NCBI RefSeq assembly: GCF_016587435.1
Contig: NZ_BNJJ01000001.1
Location: forward strand, 186,001 to 250,000
Length of the DNA: 64,000 bases
Origin: Dictyobacter formicarum
GTDB taxonomy: Bacteria > Chloroflexota > Ktedonobacteria > Ktedonobacterales > Ktedonobacteraceae
Direction of reading: 5' to 3'
Of this stretch, positions 1-8,609 are shown piece after piece (within the stretch, counting starts at the first letter, position 1; every line of letters begins with the position of its first letter). A model generated the notes under the pieces. It saw only the letters and a list, made by a program, of their open reading frames with translations, had not been told where the DNA came from and did no database searches. Made by a program: the position numbers and the translations under genes.

Positions 1-473
1 CATCTAATCAATTGGCCTGGTCGCCAGATGGTGAGCAGATTATTTCTGTTACCAAATCTGCTGGCTATAGCGTCTGGCAAGCCAGAGATCAGCAGGTCGT
101 CGCAGATGTATCTTTTGCTAGATCTGTTCCGATCCTGTTGGGTTGGCAAGCAGACAGCTCCGATCCAATTATCCTGATTACGCGCAATACAATTCATTTT
201 GGAGATATTAAAGGGCACACGCGCTATGATTATCTGCTCCCAGACAGAGTGGTTGATATTGCTTATGGAAAACAAACATTCGATGTCTTTATCGCTCTGG
301 CTAATGGAGATATTTACCATTGGCTGCCTCAAGCAGGCGAACCTTACCTGATCAAAAATGGCGACGATACCCTGGCATCTTTAAATTCTATTGCTACAAC
401 ACAGGCAGGCAGCAATAGCTCATTGGTGGCGGCTTTTTCAGATGGCGCGATAATATCTTATAAACTGGTGTAA
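1..473 (+). CDS. WD40-type beta-propeller protein, C-terminal part
   Basis: The reading frame is already open at the left edge (first full codon at base 3), so this is the 3' end of a longer gene. The first visible residues read SNQLAWSPDG, the typical start of a WD40/TolB-like blade, and the last blade closes with SDGAIISYKLV before the stop. About 157 residues are visible. They are a repeat-type beta-propeller scaffold with no catalytic motif, so a role in protein binding is the usual expectation but the partner cannot be read from here. It converges on the next gene, with 66 bases between the two stop codons and no convincing hairpin there. Confidence 0.7.
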   Translation, partial: SNQLAWSPDGEQIISVTKSAGYSVWQARDQQVVADVSFARSVPILLGWQADSSDPIILITRNTIHFGDIKGHTRYDYLLPDRVVDIAYGKQTFDVFIALANGDIYHWLPQAGEPYLIKNGDDTLASLNSIATTQAGSNSSLVAAFSDGAIISYKLV

Positions 474-539
474 TTGCATTACAACCAGTCTATCATGCTT
501 TGTGTTCTACTATGTCTATATTTATCCGTTTGCTAATAG

Positions 540-2249
540 CTATAAAGAGGGCTCTGTATAGAGAGGTTTCTGTTTGAGGCGGGTGCGAGCCCTGACAATG
601 GCCATAATTAAAAATGGTAGTCCCCACACCCAGAGGCTGGTTAGATAGGCAAGTTGTAGCTTCGGCAACAGATTATAAAGAATCCATAGACAATATAAGC
701 CTACCATGCTGCTCGATAGCGCTCTTCCCAATAAGGCTACGTCCAGCGAGCCAAAGACAAAGTGCACCGGTGTGCGGCCAGCGGGCAGTTCTTGCTGCGT
801 CATTTCTAGCAGGGCAAACAAACCAAAGAGGATAATGGCGTACCATGGCCAGTACCAGGGTGATCCTACTACACAATAGAGTAACCACGCGCCGGCTAAC
901 CATGCCACCAATGCTGGCCAGGTGTTGATATATTGGGGTCGCCGAAATGAGCGAATGCATAGTGCTGCATACATTAATGTGAAGAGGACTGCACTCAACA
1001 TATGCGATAAAACTTCAAGGTGTGAGCCGCGATCAATGCTGTGTGTCAGTTGTATGCCTCTAAACTGGGCATAGCCATTCACAAGCAATTCATAAATACT
1101 GTTGATATTGCGTGAGGCCGATGGCGTCATGGTAACGACATCGAGCAGGGCTCCATTGGCCCAGAAAGGCGCGTGAATGGCGATAATCAGCCCCACATAT
1201 ATCAGCGTCGCCAGTCCAACATCTCGTAGACGCCTACGTATACTGCTGATCGCTGTACCTTGCAATAGAAGGAACAATAAAATGCCAGGCATCAATACGA
1301 TATAAGAGATTTTGAGACAGGCGATCAAGGCGAGCAGGACGATAGCTACCAGAAATGGTGGTCTGCTATTCTCGGTCTGGGGAAAGAGAAACCAGAGTGA
1401 GAGTAACAGTAAAAAGAGAATTGTGCCGTCGTTATGCGCATTAACACAGGCCTCTAGCAACAGGAATGGGTTCCAGGCAAAAGCCAGTGTGACGCCCAGT
1501 TTCCGTGTTTGCCAGTTAGCCTCATCTTGACCTGATTTTAGCCCCTCAAAACGTTCGCTCAACAGCCAGACAAGCTGGGTAGAGCCCAGATGCATCAGTA
1601 AGCCGAATATACGTAGCAGCATTTCCATTGAGAGCACGTATTTAAAGCCAATGGCAGTGGCCAATAACTGTAGACCGGCAGTAATGGCTAACCACGTTGG
1701 TCCATAGACGGATGGTTGATGCACCCAGTAAAGAAATCCATAGACAAAGTCAGGCTCTATGGCCGTAGGAGGCACAACCATGGGGTTAAGATGATAAAAC
1801 ACAGCCATGCGCGCGTAGGCGATATACGAGAAAACATCCTGCGAAGTCACCAGCGGCAACAATAAATAGGCAATCCCCATTGCTATAGTAGATCGGATAA
1901 TAAAGCGATGCGTTATTTTGCCTGGTAAGTGACGTAGTGCGAAGAAGTAAAGGGTAAACAGAATAATAAACAGGCCCATAAATGCTAGCGCGAGCGGTAG
2001 AGATTGGATCTGGTTGAGCGGCATTGCTTCACCTACATCACCAGGAATGATTGCACGATGAGTGGGATGCAGATGCGTGTAGAAGACGGTGTATAGCCAG
2101 AAATGGCGATCGCTAAATGTAAAATCGGCAATGAATATGACTAGCAGGGTTGTCAGCAACAGGAGAAGTGGTAGATGATCTGCTTGACGCGCTAAAGATC
2201 TGTGCTGTATGGATTTGTGCACGGAAATGTCGAGCTTGTTTTGAGCCAT
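540..2249 (-). CDS. GT-C fold membrane glycosyltransferase (GT87/MptA-B-like)
   Basis: A polytopic membrane protein of 569 residues with about 12 predicted hydrophobic helices. After the second or third helix it carries TSQDVFSYIAYAR, then NPMVVPP and YGPTW. This pattern (acidic residue at the membrane face, then Asn-Pro and Tyr-Gly-Pro) is typical of polyprenyl-phosphate-mannose-dependent GT-C enzymes such as alpha-1,6-mannosyltransferases. The expected reaction is transfer of a hexose from a lipid-phosphate donor to a glycolipid or cell-wall glycan on the outer face of the membrane. The start was placed at the ATG of MAQNK because GGGGA lies 9 bases upstream; another ATG three codons earlier is too close to that site. 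Donor and acceptor are not deducible from sequence alone. Confidence 0.65.
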   Translation of the reverse strand: MAQNKLDISVHKSIQHRSLARQADHLPLLLLLTTLLVIFIADFTFSDRHFWLYTVFYTHLHPTHRAIIPGDVGEAMPLNQIQSLPLALAFMGLFIILFTLYFFALRHLPGKITHRFIIRSTIAMGIAYLLLPLVTSQDVFSYIAYARMAVFYHLNPMVVPPTAIEPDFVYGFLYWVHQPSVYGPTWLAITAGLQLLATAIGFKYVLSMEMLLRIFGLLMHLGSTQLVWLLSERFEGLKSGQDEANWQTRKLGVTLAFAWNPFLLLEACVNAHNDGTILFLLLLSLWFLFPQTENSRPPFLVAIVLLALIACLKISYIVLMPGILLFLLLQGTAISSIRRRLRDVGLATLIYVGLIIAIHAPFWANGALLDVVTMTPSASRNINSIYELLVNGYAQFRGIQLTHSIDRGSHLEVLSHMLSAVLFTLMYAALCIRSFRRPQYINTWPALVAWLAGAWLLYCVVGSPWYWPWYAIILFGLFALLEMTQQELPAGRTPVHFVFGSLDVALLGRALSSSMVGLYCLWILYNLLPKLQLAYLTSLWVWGLPFLIMAIVRARTRLKQKPLYTEPSL

Positions 2250-2438
2250 GATCAGCATTCCCCATGTTGAGTATATGCTTCCATGCTCTACATCTAGACA
2301 AAAATAAGCTCTTGCACTAATTGAGCCTGTTATCGGGACGCATGTAACATTGCTATCACGTCAAGAATTCATAATCAGTAACAGTTTTTTTCCTTCAATT
2401 GCGGACGCCGTGTTTCAGCTCAATGCGCTACTTTTTTA

Positions 2439-2486
2439 TTATGTGTTGCAGAAAATAATCAAAATCACATTTTCTGCAACACATAA
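2439..2486 (-). terminator. 18-bp perfect intergenic hairpin
   Basis: Positions 2439-2456 and 2469-2486 are perfect inverted copies of 18 bases with a 12-base spacer. The hairpin starts 4 bases past the stop codon of the oxidoreductase gene on the minus strand, which suits a terminator. The expected U-run is absent: the bases that follow on the minus strand are A-rich. Factor-dependent termination or 3'-end protection is possible. Confidence 0.5.
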
Positions 2487-2490
2487 TGTA

Positions 2491-3600
2491 TTAATACTTC
2501 ATAACATCAACCCATTGCCGGCTCTCGGCAGCTGTTACGACTGCATCGATAACAGCCTGGCAGCGCATGCCGTCATAAAAAGTTGGGATGTCCTCGCTGT
2601 TGTTTTTTAATATCGCCTGTATAAACGCAAAATCTTGATCGTAGCGAAAAGTGGTGGTGGGCTCTCCTTCAAAGGGTTGGCGGGACGAGCCAGGATAGGT
2701 CAGAAATTCATCAGGTACTCGGACGGTCTCTAGTTTGCCACCTAGACGACCGACTAAGATCTCATGGGGATGATGGAGATGGTAAACCAGGGTTCCGTCG
2801 GTGCCATAGACTTCGAACTCGTCCAGTCCCTGGCCTCCAACACCGCGGCCTTTCGCTACTTTGCTTAGATCAAAGGAGGCGATCGTTCCTTGCTCTCCCC
2901 CAAATTCTGCGATAAAGACAACACAGTCTTCAACGTCTGCCGCGATGGGTTGACCATCAGCTCCACTACGTTGGGGAACAAAGGTGCGCTTTAAACCAGC
3001 TACACGCTCAATGGGACCAATCAGGTCCAGGCAGAAATCAATTCGATGGGCTCCCATGTCTCCGATTTCGCCTGAGCCAGCTAGCTCACGTTTCTGCCGC
3101 CAACCCAGACTTGTATCTTTGAACTCTTGTAGACGGGCCACGCGTACGTGCCTTGGTGTGCCAATGTCACCGCGCCGTAGCAGATGCTTGAGGTAACGCA
3201 TCCCTGGTACAAAACGATAGGTGAAGGCTGTCATTGTCTGTACGCCAGCTTTCCTGGCCTCCTCATACATCTGAATGGCCTCGGCATAATTCATGGCTAA
3301 CTGCTTTTCAACCAGTACATGCTTACCAGCTGCGATTGCTGCTAACGCAATCGATGCATGCATGAACGTTGGTGTGGCAATTACCACTGCGTCAACATCA
3401 GACCGGTCGAGCAATTCCTGGTATCGCGTATAGATGTGCTCAACACCATATTCATTTGCCCGTTGCTTCAATAAAGCTTCATTTATATCACAAAGCGCCA
3501 CAATTTTAGCCTGCGAACATGCTTTTAGTCCCGGTAGATGCACATAACCACTGACTCCTCCTACTCCGATTACACCAACACCAACGACTGACTTCTGCAT
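2491..3600 (-). CDS. Gfo/Idh/MocA family oxidoreductase
   Basis: A 369-residue NAD(P)-dependent sugar or polyol dehydrogenase of the Gfo/Idh/MocA family. The N-terminal Rossmann fold shows GVIGVGGVSG near residue 9, then CDINEA (strand-2 acid) and VVIATPTFMHA. The family motif is usually EKP; here it reads EKQLA near residue 98, so the proline is replaced. The middle and C-terminal part carries the alpha/beta substrate domain with GDMGAHRIDFCLDL, where the histidine is a usual catalytic residue. AAAGGCGG lies 7 bases before the ATG. It stands alone between two hairpin-bounded gaps; the substrate cannot be named. A second member of the family is found near 54.2 kb in the sugar island. Confidence 0.85.
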   Translation of the reverse strand: MQKSVVGVGVIGVGGVSGYVHLPGLKACSQAKIVALCDINEALLKQRANEYGVEHIYTRYQELLDRSDVDAVVIATPTFMHASIALAAIAAGKHVLVEKQLAMNYAEAIQMYEEARKAGVQTMTAFTYRFVPGMRYLKHLLRRGDIGTPRHVRVARLQEFKDTSLGWRQKRELAGSGEIGDMGAHRIDFCLDLIGPIERVAGLKRTFVPQRSGADGQPIAADVEDCVVFIAEFGGEQGTIASFDLSKVAKGRGVGGQGLDEFEVYGTDGTLVYHLHHPHEILVGRLGGKLETVRVPDEFLTYPGSSRQPFEGEPTTTFRYDQDFAFIQAILKNNSEDIPTFYDGMRCQAVIDAVVTAAESRQWVDVMKY

Positions 3601-3856
3601 AGCATACCGCCTTTCTAAAAAATACGTGCTCGAGCAACATGGTTGCTATCAATCAGCGAAACCATTTGAAACTCTTCTTTTGTATCATACCTTATATGCT
3701 GGCTTTGCTTGCATGGTTAAAAAAACCATAGATTTTTTCGCACATGTTACTTTTGTGTTAATAATCAGTGAAATTATTGATTAACTTATTAAAAACAATA
3801 AAAAGTGCAGATCAGCTACACTTTAATTGTTTCCTGCTACATGTCTAGCAGGCAAT

Positions 3857-4747
3857 TCATTTATTGTTCGCTTCACTGGCACGAGCCAGGATAAAGCCGC
3901 CTATCAGGATGATGGCACCACCCACTATTTGTAGCCAGCTAATGGTGTCGTGTAGCAACAATATAGCAAAGATGGTTGAAAAAATTGGCATGGTCTGCAT
4001 TATTGCTGCAGATTCCCAGGCTTTCAAAAACCGTAGTCCCTCTTGTAGCGTAATATAGCCAATACAAAAGTTGGTGATGATGTAAACGGGCAGGGCCCAT
4101 AATAAGGTAGAGGTAAGAGTAAAAGTGAATGTGTGAGGCTGTATGAAGAGAAAGGGCAAAAGTACGATGGCTCCCAACAGGAGTCGCCAGACGTTCAGCG
4201 GCAGACTATGGATCCTGATTGAAAGTTTTTTGGCCGGGATCATGCTATAACCGAGTCCTGCCGCCCCCGCGACAATTAGTAGGTCACCCCGGCTAAATGC
4301 TTCCCACAACGATGCGTCTAAATTTTTAATTATCACCAGCAGGCTGCCAAACAACAGGCAGGCAATGCCTCCGAAATGTTTCCAGGCCATTCTTTCGCGC
4401 AAAAAAATGATGGCGCAGATAACAGTAATTAGCCCCTGCATCTGGAGCAAAAAGCCGCCTTTAATGGCGCTGGTTTGGGCCAGACCTGTCACAATACAAA
4501 CAAGTGGTAACGCGGTACCAATGACAGCCAGCAACCATAAATTTACCCAGTCTGTCTTCTGCAACTGTGGCCAGAGTGGTATTTTAGCTATTAGTAAAAT
4601 AATACCTAAAAGTATGCCACCAACAAATAGATCCAAAAACGAAACTAGCATCGGCTGCATATCAGCAGCTACTATTTTCCCCAGTACAGCGCCCAGGCCA
4701 AACATACAAGTGGTCAAAAGAGTTAAAATAAATCCTCGGGCTTTCAC
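3857..4747 (-). CDS. EamA/DMT-family transporter
   Basis: A 296-residue inner-membrane protein with ten hydrophobic segments arranged as two EamA repeats, the classic drug/metabolite transporter layout (RhaT/YdcZ/PecM type). Glycine-rich helix starts such as FGLGAVLGK and GGAIILIGGF are typical. The start is read as GTG (GTG AAA GCC) because GAAAGGA sits 6 bases before it; the longer frame to an upstream ATG would put a charged, poorly conserved extension ahead of the first helix. The expected role is export of a small metabolite driven by an ion gradient, but the substrate is unknown. The gene is divergent from the BNR gene at 5099. Confidence 0.8.
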   Translation of the reverse strand: MKARGFILTLLTTCMFGLGAVLGKIVAADMQPMLVSFLDLFVGGILLGIILLIAKIPLWPQLQKTDWVNLWLLAVIGTALPLVCIVTGLAQTSAIKGGFLLQMQGLITVICAIIFLRERMAWKHFGGIACLLFGSLLVIIKNLDASLWEAFSRGDLLIVAGAAGLGYSMIPAKKLSIRIHSLPLNVWRLLLGAIVLLPFLFIQPHTFTFTLTSTLLWALPVYIITNFCIGYITLQEGLRFLKAWESAAIMQTMPIFSTIFAILLLHDTISWLQIVGGAIILIGGFILARASEANNK

Positions 4748-5098
4748 ATTTATTCCTTTCAATGTATCTTGGACTTTCTCTGCGCGTTCATACAATTGGA
4801 TAGTCTTTTTATCTGTTTCAGGCGAGCATCAGCAATCAGGCAGTCAAAATACTATAACAACAGATCAGATTATAACATGTGCAAGTCTGTGACTGTGCCT
4901 TTAAGCTTGAGGTATTAGATAGGATAAAAGGCAATGTCTACTGTCCAAAAGAACAGTCGACATCACCATCTATAATATGCACAGAACCATGTAAGGTAAC
5001 GCAACAAAAAAAAATAACAAACCTGGAGCATACTAATGTGTAGATTGAATGTTTGCTGTGTCATTTAAAGTGCGAAGTAACAGAAAGGATGATGTGAT
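4748..5098. other. Divergent intergenic region
   Basis: About 350 bases separate the start of the DMT transporter from the start of the BNR protein, so both promoters should lie here. A TATAAT box is visible at 4971-4976 on the plus strand, about 120 bases before the BNR start, but no good -35 hexamer stands at the right distance. No ORF or RNA structure of note was seen. Confidence 0.35.
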
Positions 5099-6187
5099 AT
5101 GCTACACATGTATCTGGCCATGGAAAAAGAATTGCTGGTGGTGAGAGGGCAGCAGAATAAGTGGCAGACTGAAGCAAAATTAACTGGCATGCAAACTACA
5201 TGTCTGGCAGCTGATCCATTTCAACCTGAGCGGCTCTATTGCGGTACATTTGGTCGCGGCCTTTGGAGGAGCCTGGATGCCGGGAACTCCTGGCATCCCA
5301 TTGGAGACCCTGGCAGGGCACTGGATGTTCACCACGATAATGGTATTCCTCACGCGCAAATTACGTCCGTGGCGGTCAGTGCAGCTGAAAAGGCTGGATC
5401 CTATGGGGTAGTTTATGCTGGCACCGAACCAACTTCGCTGTATCGTTCTGAGGATGGTGGGGAGAGCTGGCTGGATCTTAAAGCGCTCCGTGATCTTCCT
5501 TCCGCCCCAAGCTGGAGTTTTCCACCACGTCCTTATACAAATCATGTACGTTGGATTACTCCTGATCCATTAGTCGCTGGTCGCCTTTTTGTGGCAGTTG
5601 AAGCTGGCGCGCTTATCCGTAGTTTTGATGGCGGTCAGACCTGGGATGATCGTCAGCCAGGCGGGCCGTTAGATACGCATACACTGGTGATACATCCTCA
5701 GGTCCCCGATCGCCTTTATTCAGCTGCTGGCGATGGCTTTGGCAGGATGCAAGGCAGTAATGGCCATGGCTATAATGAAAGCTTGGATGCTGGTACAACC
5801 TGGCGCTATCCCGATACAGGGCTGCAGCATCACTATCTCTGGAGCGTAGCCGTAGATATGGCGGACCCTGATACCATTCTCATTTCGGCCTCACCAGGGC
5901 CAGGAGAAGCTCATCATGGATACTCACAGGCGCTCTCGTTTGTGTACCGCAAACAGGGTGAAGCTCCCTGGCAGGCTGTGACTGAGGGATTACCTGATGC
6001 ACACGGTACGATCATTCCTGTGCTGGTTAGTCATCCCAACCAGGCCGGCCATTTCTATACTTTGACCAACAAGGGGCTTTTCTTTTCAACTGATACCGGA
6101 TTAAGCTGGCAACCGCTTGATATTCCCTGGCCCCCAATCTATCAGCAACAGCATCAGCAAGCGCTGGTCGTTAGCGAGCTCTCGTAG
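5099..6187 (+). CDS. BNR/Asp-box beta-propeller protein (sialidase-like fold)
   Basis: A 362-residue protein built of repeats with the Asp-box signature S-x-D-x-G-x-[ST]-W: SLDAGNSW, SEDGGESW, SFDGGQTW, SLDAGTTW and STDTGLSW occur at regular spacing. This defines a WD40/YVTN/BNR-like propeller, related to sialidases and photosystem assembly factor Ycf48. There is no signal peptide and no arginine triad typical of a true sialidase, so enzyme activity is not claimed. AAAGGATG lies 7 bases before the ATG. The last codons (Ser-Glu-Leu-Ser-stop) fall inside a short dispersed repeat, so the natural C-terminus may have been remade by that repeat. Confidence 0.75.
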   Translation: MLHMYLAMEKELLVVRGQQNKWQTEAKLTGMQTTCLAADPFQPERLYCGTFGRGLWRSLDAGNSWHPIGDPGRALDVHHDNGIPHAQITSVAVSAAEKAGSYGVVYAGTEPTSLYRSEDGGESWLDLKALRDLPSAPSWSFPPRPYTNHVRWITPDPLVAGRLFVAVEAGALIRSFDGGQTWDDRQPGGPLDTHTLVIHPQVPDRLYSAAGDGFGRMQGSNGHGYNESLDAGTTWRYPDTGLQHHYLWSVAVDMADPDTILISASPGPGEAHHGYSQALSFVYRKQGEAPWQAVTEGLPDAHGTIIPVLVSHPNQAGHFYTLTNKGLFFSTDTGLSWQPLDIPWPPIYQQQHQQALVVSELS

Positions 6188-6245
6188 GTGCGCCCCTTGC
6201 TTGCTTCCCGCTCGAAAACGCTCTCGTAGGTGCGCCCCTTGCGGG
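6178..6245 (+). repeat. Two direct copies of a 23-bp dispersed repeat
   Basis: The 23 bases at 6178-6200 recur exactly at 6220-6242, and the second copy extends by GGG. The core is GTAGGTGCGCCCCTTGC. The TAG inside the first copy is the stop codon of the BNR gene. An inverted copy lies at 6305-6324. The group has the form of a REP/BIME-like element between two convergent genes. Confidence 0.75.
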
Positions 6246-6304
6246 CGCTTTAATTTGATACATATCATTATTATTGTTCCTTTTTCGAGCATGGAGGGCA
6301 AAAT

Positions 6305-6324
6305 CCCGCAAGGGGTGCACCTAC
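6305..6324 (-). repeat. Inverted copy of the 6178/6220 repeat
   Basis: Read on the minus strand, the 20 bases match GTAGGTGCGCCCCTTGCGGG of the copy at 6225-6244 at 19 of 20 positions. Paired with that copy it can form a 20-bp stem with a loop of about 60 bases. Its TAG is the stop codon of the S9 peptidase gene. It may act as a two-way transcription barrier. Confidence 0.7.
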
Positions 6325-8402
6325 CGGCCACCCAGATAGGTATTAAACCATTCCAGGGTTCTTTCCCAGGCTAGATAATACTGGCCTGGCTTTTCAGCTC
6401 CTGCATGCCAGCTGGCGGGCAGGCGCATAAATTCGACCGGCGCTTTCCCAATCGTCTTGAGCGCCACATAAAACTGCTCAGACTGCCCGATGGGACAACG
6501 CAGGTCGTCTTCACCATGGACAATCAGTGTCGGTGTGGTGACTTTAATGGCCGAGGAAATGGGTGAGCGCTCGCGATAATAATCCTGGTACTCAGTATCC
6601 CATGGATAGCCTTTGGATTGCCAGGCCAACCAGAAACCTATATCAGATGATCCAACAAAGCTCTGCAGGTTAGAGACGCTGGCCGTTGGTACGGCTGCTT
6701 TGAAGCGATCTGTATGGCCAACAATAAACATGGTCATATAACCACCATAACTGGCCCCCATGACGCCCAGCCGTTCAGGATCGATCCCGCCACGCTTGAT
6801 ACACTCATCAACACCCAGCATGATATCCTGGAAGTCTTTTCCTCCCCAGTCCCCTAAGCTCCCGTTCAAAAATTCTTCGCCATAGCTGGTGCTCCCGTGT
6901 GGATTGCAGTAGAAGATGGCGTACCCACGAGCGGCCAGACACTGGTTCAAAGGCTCCATAACGTCGCCGATGCCGAAAGCCCCGTTGGGTCCTCCATGGA
7001 CGCGTACAATCATAGGATAGCTCTCTCCAGCATGTGCATCCAGGGGTCGTATCAGCCATCCCTCAATCTCATCGCCCTGCGAACCCGCATACGTTACATG
7101 CTCAACCAGTGCCCAGCGTCTTTCGGCAAGCCATTGATCGTACAGCCGGGTTAAACGCCTGGCTTCCTCACTCTTCTCGGATGAGAGTGGCAGGCAATAA
7201 AGTTCCCACGGCTGCTCGGCCATCTCTTTCGCATACAGCATCTTCTGTTCATCGGGGAGCAGCGCCAGGTAGCGGATAATCTCTGTACCTTGCGTGATCT
7301 GTGTCATTGAGCGCCAGACAACATCAAGTTGGTAGATATGCGCGCAGCCAGATGCTGAGGCCAGGAAATAGATGCTCTGTCCATCACTGCTCCATTGAGG
7401 ACGATAGGGGCCAGGAGTGCCGAAGGTACTCCTCACGGTAATGTCGGCATCATAGGCAAAATCTGGATTGATACATAAGGTGCGATCACCAATATTCCCC
7501 TGCCGTGTCACCAGGTAGAGGCGTGATAGCTTCAGACTGCTGAAGGCCCATAATTCCGCCGCTACGACAACCGCGGACTTACCATCGGGCGCCCAGGCGT
7601 AGCTTGAGATTTCCAGATTGCTTTCCGTCAGGCGACGACCTTCGGCCGTCTCAACGTTGATCGTCCACAGATCGGTGCCAAAGAATTCCTCCTGTTCACC
7701 TAACTGGCGCAGGACGCCGATCTCCTGGCCATCGGGTGTCCACTGCGGTTGGGCATATGTGTGATCGCCTGAAGTCAGGCGGCGTATGCTTGCTGGATCG
7801 ATGCTAGAGACGCTGGTTTCGGGGGCAGGCATGACAAATAAGTGGCTGACGCGATCAAACAGCCCGACTCCATCCAGCCTATACCAGAGCCTGGTAATCG
7901 TACGTGGACGTAAGCGCTGTTGTTCGGCTTGCTTCTTTTTACTTTCTTCGTCCAGCGATTTGCGACCCAGTAATATATCATCCTCGACATCGGGGGCCGT
8001 GGGAGCCGTGAATGCAATCTGCTTCCCATCCGGCGACCAGGCGGCTTCACCTACACCATATAGTAGATTGGTCAGCTTGTGGGCCTCACCCCCATCAGTA
8101 TCAATTAGCCACAGTTGACTACCATTCTCACGGTTAGATTTAAAGAGCAGGCGTTGGCTATCTGGCGACCAGACAGGATGGCTATCGTTCTTGAGGCCGC
8201 TGGTCAATTGCCGTGGTGCACCTAGCGCCTCTCCATTCTCGTCCAGTAATAGCAGAAAAATGGTGCTGTTGCTGTCGTTTTTCTCTTTTTGCTGGCTATT
8301 CATAACAAAAGCTACGCGCCTGCCATCAGGCGAGAGCGCGATCTCACCCATATTTTTCGCGGACCACACATCGTCCATCGTCCACTTATGTGGCGTCGTC
8401 AT
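6321..8402 (-). CDS. S9-family peptidase (acylaminoacyl-peptidase/DPP-like)
   Basis: A 693-residue serine peptidase of the prolyl oligopeptidase family. The N-terminal two-thirds is a TolB/WD40-like propeller with repeated SPDG and WSPDS motifs (residues about 10-420). The C-terminal alpha/beta-hydrolase has the nucleophile in GASYGGY (Ser near 551), the acid in HGEDDLR (Asp near 633) and the base in SWHAG (His near 666), so the triad is complete. It should cleave short or N-acylated peptides in the cytoplasm; no signal peptide is seen. The second of two nearby ATGs is chosen because AAAGG lies 8 bases before it. The stop codon lies in the dispersed repeat, so the last residues (GGR) may be repeat-derived. 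Confidence 0.9.
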   Translation of the reverse strand: MTTPHKWTMDDVWSAKNMGEIALSPDGRRVAFVMNSQQKEKNDSNSTIFLLLLDENGEALGAPRQLTSGLKNDSHPVWSPDSQRLLFKSNRENGSQLWLIDTDGGEAHKLTNLLYGVGEAAWSPDGKQIAFTAPTAPDVEDDILLGRKSLDEESKKKQAEQQRLRPRTITRLWYRLDGVGLFDRVSHLFVMPAPETSVSSIDPASIRRLTSGDHTYAQPQWTPDGQEIGVLRQLGEQEEFFGTDLWTINVETAEGRRLTESNLEISSYAWAPDGKSAVVVAAELWAFSSLKLSRLYLVTRQGNIGDRTLCINPDFAYDADITVRSTFGTPGPYRPQWSSDGQSIYFLASASGCAHIYQLDVVWRSMTQITQGTEIIRYLALLPDEQKMLYAKEMAEQPWELYCLPLSSEKSEEARRLTRLYDQWLAERRWALVEHVTYAGSQGDEIEGWLIRPLDAHAGESYPMIVRVHGGPNGAFGIGDVMEPLNQCLAARGYAIFYCNPHGSTSYGEEFLNGSLGDWGGKDFQDIMLGVDECIKRGGIDPERLGVMGASYGGYMTMFIVGHTDRFKAAVPTASVSNLQSFVGSSDIGFWLAWQSKGYPWDTEYQDYYRERSPISSAIKVTTPTLIVHGEDDLRCPIGQSEQFYVALKTIGKAPVEFMRLPASWHAGAEKPGQYYLAWERTLEWFNTYLGGR

Positions 8403-8530
8403 TAGCATTGCCTTTCATTTAGAGATCAACACATATAACACATGAAAAAAGCTGGTTTTTCCTCGTTTATGACGCTTGCATCCAACATTAAGTGCAGATG
8501 AAGCAAAGCATTGTCAAGGGACAGAAAAGT

Positions 8531-8575
8531 TGATATAAGCGGAACACCACACTGCCTGGTTTTCCGCTTATATCA
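8531..8575 (-). terminator. 14-bp perfect hairpin downstream of MFS gene
   Basis: Positions 8531-8544 and 8562-8575 are perfect inverted copies with a 17-base loop. On the minus strand the stem begins 34 bases after the MFS stop and is followed by a short T-run (ACTTTTC), so it is a fair intrinsic terminator for that gene. Confidence 0.6.
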
Positions 8576-8609
8576 GCCATTTACCCTATGCACTTTCACT
8601 ATGCCAGCA

